Below, one piece after another: positions 60,201 to 64,000 of a stretch of DNA of 64,000 bases (position 1 is the first letter of the stretch; each line of letters opens with the position of its first letter). The notes under the pieces are model-generated. The model worked only from the letters and a program-made list of their open reading frames with translations. It was not told where the DNA came from and made no database searches. A program made the translations under genes and the position numbers. The stretch comes from Corylus avellana. Its lineage: Eukaryota; Streptophyta; Magnoliopsida; Fagales; Betulaceae. The stretch lies in the NCBI RefSeq assembly GCF_901000735.1, contig NC_081551.1, positions 3,186,745 through 3,250,744 on the forward strand, in the 5' to 3' direction.

Positions 60201-63009
60201 ATGGAGCCAACGATATGAATTTTGACGTCAAAAGAAATAACAGAGAGAGGAGGAGCTAGCAGATATGTAGGTGAAGATGGTGGTGCTTATGCACATGTGG
60301 CTTGACTGCGTTGCTTAACTGCGATTTGGGGTTGGAAAAAAAAAAAAATTAAATTAAATTTGAGTAGAGAAATGATACGTGCAGTGCAGTCTTAAGCATT
60401 GAATTTAAAAATTCAAAATTTAATATTAATTTTTACTCTTACGTCAAAGATTGCACGTAGCTAGTAGCTGTTCTCCCACCAAAAACCTTGTCAAAGAAAA
60501 ATAAAATAAAAAGCATAACAAATTAATAAAGCCATTGATTGAAATATGGAAGCTACTGACGATCAACTTATTTCAGGGAGGTTAAGTTCAAATACGCAGC
60601 AGACTGGGGAGATTTTGGTTAATGGACGCAAAGAAACACTTGCTTTTGGAACTTCGGTATGAAAAAAGGGTCATGTATATATGTTCACGTAAATATATAA
60701 TGTGGTTGATCCATCGAAACGTTAACATATAATAATTTCTCTTATATTTTGCATGAAATAGGCGTATGTAACTCAGGATGACACCTTGATGACAACACTA
60801 ACAGTAAGGGAAGCTGTATACTACTCGGCACAGCTCCAACTGCCGGACTCAATGTCAAGATCCGAGAAGAAGGAAAGGGCGGAGATGACGATAAGGGAGA
60901 TGGGTTTGCAAGACTCCATGGATACAAGAATTGGAGGCTGGAGTGTAAAAGGGTTGAGCGGTGGGCAAAAGAGGAGGGTTAGCATTTGCATTGAAATCTT
61001 GACACGCCCGAAGCTGCTTTTCCTCGACGAGCCTACAAGTGGGCTGGACAGTGCAGCATCTTTCCATGTCATGAGCCGCATCACTAAGCTCGCTAGCCAA
61101 GATGGAAGAACTGTGATTGCATCAATCCATCAACCGAGCAGTGAAGTTTTTGAGCTCTTCAGCAATCTCTGCCTCCTTTCCACTGGCATGACTGTCTATT
61201 TTGGCCCTGTTTCAATGGCAGAAGTGGTAACAACAAATTCTTTTCAGCGTAGTTAGCATCAAAGGAATTGTTTCGAAGAAATTTATGAATTGTAAATATA
61301 TATGTTTTTTTTATGCAGTTTTTTGCTTCAAAAGGCTTTCCATGCCCGACTCTGAGAAATCCATCTGATCACTACCTTAGAACTATCAACAAGGACTTCG
61401 ATGCAGTAAGTGTATATAAACTTTTCTCGTTATCTTCCCCTTATTCTTGAAAGCAATCATCAAGGAAGAACTCAGTTGAGCCACTTGGTTGATCTACAAT
61501 AGGATATCGAAATAGGGTGCGATGGCACAAGCACTGAGGAAGTCATAAATATCCTCGTCAAGTCATACGAGTCATCTGAGACATTCCAGCAAGTTCAGCA
61601 GGTCCTATCTAAGATATGCCACCAGGTATATATACAATGATTAATGATAAAATAATATTATTTAGTAAATTGTTATACGAATATCATATAATGTAATGAC
61701 ATGATAGTAAAAGTTAACCTTCGGATCAACAATGACTTGTAAAAAAAGAAAAAAAAAAAAAATGAGGGGTGATTTTCACTGTACATCATGTCATCTCAAT
61801 CATAAGTGGATTATGATTAAAGTATAGAAATAATGAGGCTAGCTTCTTTGTTATATAGAAACAAGGAACTTTGGAGAAGAAGGGAAGCCAAGCAAGCTTC
61901 ATTACCCAATGCCTAGTTCTAACAAGGAGATCTTTTGTAAACATGTATCGTGATCTAGGCTATTACTGGCTTCGCCTTGCAGTCTATATTGCACTGTGTT
62001 TATGTGTTGGGACAATTTACCATGACATTGGCTTTACTTATGGCTCAATCCAGGTAACTAATTATTAATGATATGAATGTCCATTTAATTATTTTGAGAA
62101 CGACAATCCAGCACATCTTGAACATCATATACTTGTAAATTTCTAGGCTAGAGGTTCAATGCTGATGTTTGTTGCGGCCTTTCTCACTTTCATGGCAATT
62201 GGCGGATTCCCTTCTTTTGTAGAGGACATGAAGGTTAGTCATTTTGTTACTTAAATCTCGAATTTATAACTATTGGATGTGCTTAATTAATTTGTGCCTT
62301 AATTCTTCAACTGTGTCAGATCTTTGGGCGAGAAAGATTAAATGGGCACTATGGCGTTGGCGCGTTTGTGATTGGAAACACATTTTCTTCTATTCCTTAC
62401 TTGCTCATCATCTCTTTAGCTCCTGGAGCTCTGGCTTACTACCTTGTAGGCCTTCAAAAGAGCATCGAACACTTCGCCTGCTTCGCATTGATACTCTTTG
62501 TGTGCATGATGTTGGTCGAAAGCCTAATGATGATTGTTGCGAGCATAGTGCCAGATTTTCTCATGGGTATCATTACCGGTGCCGGAATACAAGGCGTGAT
62601 GATGTTGAACGGAGGTTTCTTCCGGCTGCCGGATGATCTTCCGAAGCCTTTTTGGAGATACCCAATGTACTACATTGCGTTCCATAAGTATGCAAACCAA
62701 GGATTCTACAAGAATGAGTTCGAAGGATTAACTTTCCCTAATATCCAAGCCGGAGGGCCTGCTACAATCACCGGTGACTATATCTTGAGAAATACTTGGG
62801 AGGTGGAGATGGGCTACTCCAAGTGGATTGATCTTGCTGTTTTGTTTGGAATGGTGGTTTTATATAGGCTCATGTTTTGGGGAATTATTAAGACTGTCGA
62901 AAAGGTTAGGCCCATTTTTAAAGCTCTTGGAGCTCTGCCTCCCAAGTATTCACAAGAATCACAACAGAGCATCGACAACTCTTCATTCACACTTTCACAT
63001 GAAGCATAG
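57204..63009 (+). CDS. ABCG (WBC-type) half-transporter
   Basis: Eight exons: 57204-57735, 60577-60656, 60762-61226, 61319-61405, 61503-61625, 61859-62053, 62147-62233, 62320-63009. All GT-AG; phases close to 752 residues. The nucleotide-binding domain comes first: Walker [10 protein letters not shown] (163-171), Q-loop VTQDD, signature LSGGQ (269-273), Walker B LLFLDEP (289-295) and the His-switch SIHQPSSE. Then the ABC2 membrane domain: [61 protein letters not shown]. Order and motifs match the plant ABCG11/12/15 group, which exports cuticle lipids and similar substrates. The start at 57204 is the first ATG of the frame. Half-transporters act as dimers; the partner is unknown. It appears functional. 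Confidence 0.95.
58034..58688. mobile_element. 655 bp fold-back element in ABCG intron 1
   Basis: Arms of about 180 bp: ggttaaatactccatac at the left, inverse at the right; shared inner blocks include gtcacttatcaaaacca, acggatggact and gccacgtgtcgacgt. The GC-rich loop resembles the dispersed ggtggcc repeat. No coding capacity. Confidence 0.8.
58871..59117. mobile_element. 247 bp MITE in ABCG intron 1
   Basis: Perfect 15 bp terminal inverted repeats: ggctgtgtttggcaa and ttgccaaacacagcc. The interior is AT-rich. Target duplication is unclear (ata / tta). Confidence 0.7.
59126..59212. mobile_element. Short stem-loop MITE
   Basis: Arms of about 35 bp: attgttctaacacgtgtccc and its diverged inverse gagacacgtggcagaacaat. 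It lies immediately after the previous MITE. Confidence 0.6.
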
Positions 63010-64000
63010 ATGTAGTGTTTTGTTTAATTTCCTACTTTGAATCTACCTAGTGCAGCAATATACGTACATATATAATACAATATTGGTCTTAAAGTTAATA
63101 ATATGTATTCTAGTTGTATTTCCTTTGTTATTTGCTTTATTTGTAACGCATTTTATTGTGCATAGGGTGTAATTAGATGGACTGCTTCCAACCTTGTGTT
63201 CCGAGACATTTTCAACTAGTCTCGCATTCTCTCTTTCATTTAGATTAAGAATGGAACGACTTCCTTTATAACCTTTTCCCCATTTGCTTAAAAAAAATTA
63301 TTGAGTGATTCTCCCGTACTATCTATATTCTTTTCTTAAATGCCGTAGGGATTAACCCATATAATTATAACATATGATATGTGCTCACATATACATTTCA
63401 TTATCATTTTTCTTCAAACATTTTATGCTATAAGTCAGCATGTGCCCTCCTTTTTGTCTCATAATATAGATTAACCTATCCAAATTTTTCTTTTTCTTTC
63501 TTTACACAACATATCAATTTTGTATATAAAAACATAACATAAAACATATATGAAATTAATTATGGGCTCACACCATCTAATAAAAACACAATATTTTATG
63601 CATACTAAATTAAATATCCATTTTAATTGCAAATGCATGTATCATGTAATAACAACACATCATTTCATATAAATATTGAGATGTTATGTATCAATATTTA
63701 TCACTTGTATCAACTCTTAGTATTTACCACATTTTAACGTATTTAAAATTGATATTGCTTATATGAAAAAAAAAAAAAAATTAATTATTTAACTTAAAAC
63801 TTATAATTAAAATTTAAGAAAATTTAAAGACAAAACACTTAAGATTATAAGGAATTTGGTCCGAAATGGTAAGAGTATTCTCATTTGGTTAGACAAGATG
63901 CTAAAATGTAAGCAAATGGAGTTGTATCCAACTTTGCAATTTGGAGAAACATTTGGTGAGTGAGCATTGTTCATTCACCAAATGTAGAGAGCCGAATATA
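63010..64000. other. 3' flank of ABCG gene; no gene seen
   Basis: AT-rich sequence, probably containing the 3' UTR in the first few hundred bases. No further exon was recognised to the window end. Confidence 0.5.

Overview
This is nuclear plant DNA. The genes are spread over many short exons in AT-rich introns, and the families are typical of land plants: S-domain receptor kinases, a WBC-type ABCG half-transporter, a BED/hAT transposase, Ty1/copia remnants and many MITEs. Low GC and gene style suggest a core eudicot, probably a woody rosid; I cannot name the species. Six runs of N (five of 100 bases, one of 20) show this is a scaffold, and two of them flank a suspicious duplication.

Region 1 (1-16.2 kb) is an S-domain receptor-kinase locus built as an inverted duplication. 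The last exons of a decayed kinase copy lie at 1-711 on the plus strand. The same sequence, inverted, forms the 3' half of an apparently intact kinase gene at 13182-16152 (minus). The arms carry the same LINE-derived zinc-binding fragment. Between the arms is a six-exon gene for a small SAM-domain protein (3469-9674, minus) whose third intron uses a GC donor and whose first intron carries a PIF/Harbinger-like element.

Region 2 (16.2-41.9 kb) is dominated by hAT transposon sequence. One element begins at 18846, has a seemingly intact transposase (21756-23900) and runs into an N gap at 27730. A second hAT segment (37898-41917) supplies a right terminus; 2.43 kb of it looks identical to the first. 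Between the gaps lie a truncated, frameshifted kinase copy, a copia gag with a Helitron end next to it, and an intact seven-exon S-domain receptor kinase (31523-35272).

Region 3 (41.9-48.2 kb) holds a GC-rich minisatellite arranged as a fold-back around a gap, two related Mutator-like MITEs, a copia LTR with primer-binding site, and a fold-back MITE.

Region 4 (48.3-63.0 kb) holds a five-exon class-V aminotransferase-like gene (48337-51772) with an in-frame TGA five codons after its PLP lysine, then repeat-rich spacer with a tRNA-derived SINE, then an intact eight-exon ABCG half-transporter (57204-63009). The genes are not functionally linked beyond the receptor-kinase cluster. I saw no clearly new system. 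The most useful leads are the inverted kinase duplication, the identical hAT blocks beside gaps, the premature stop, and a relic of the SAM gene near the kinase.
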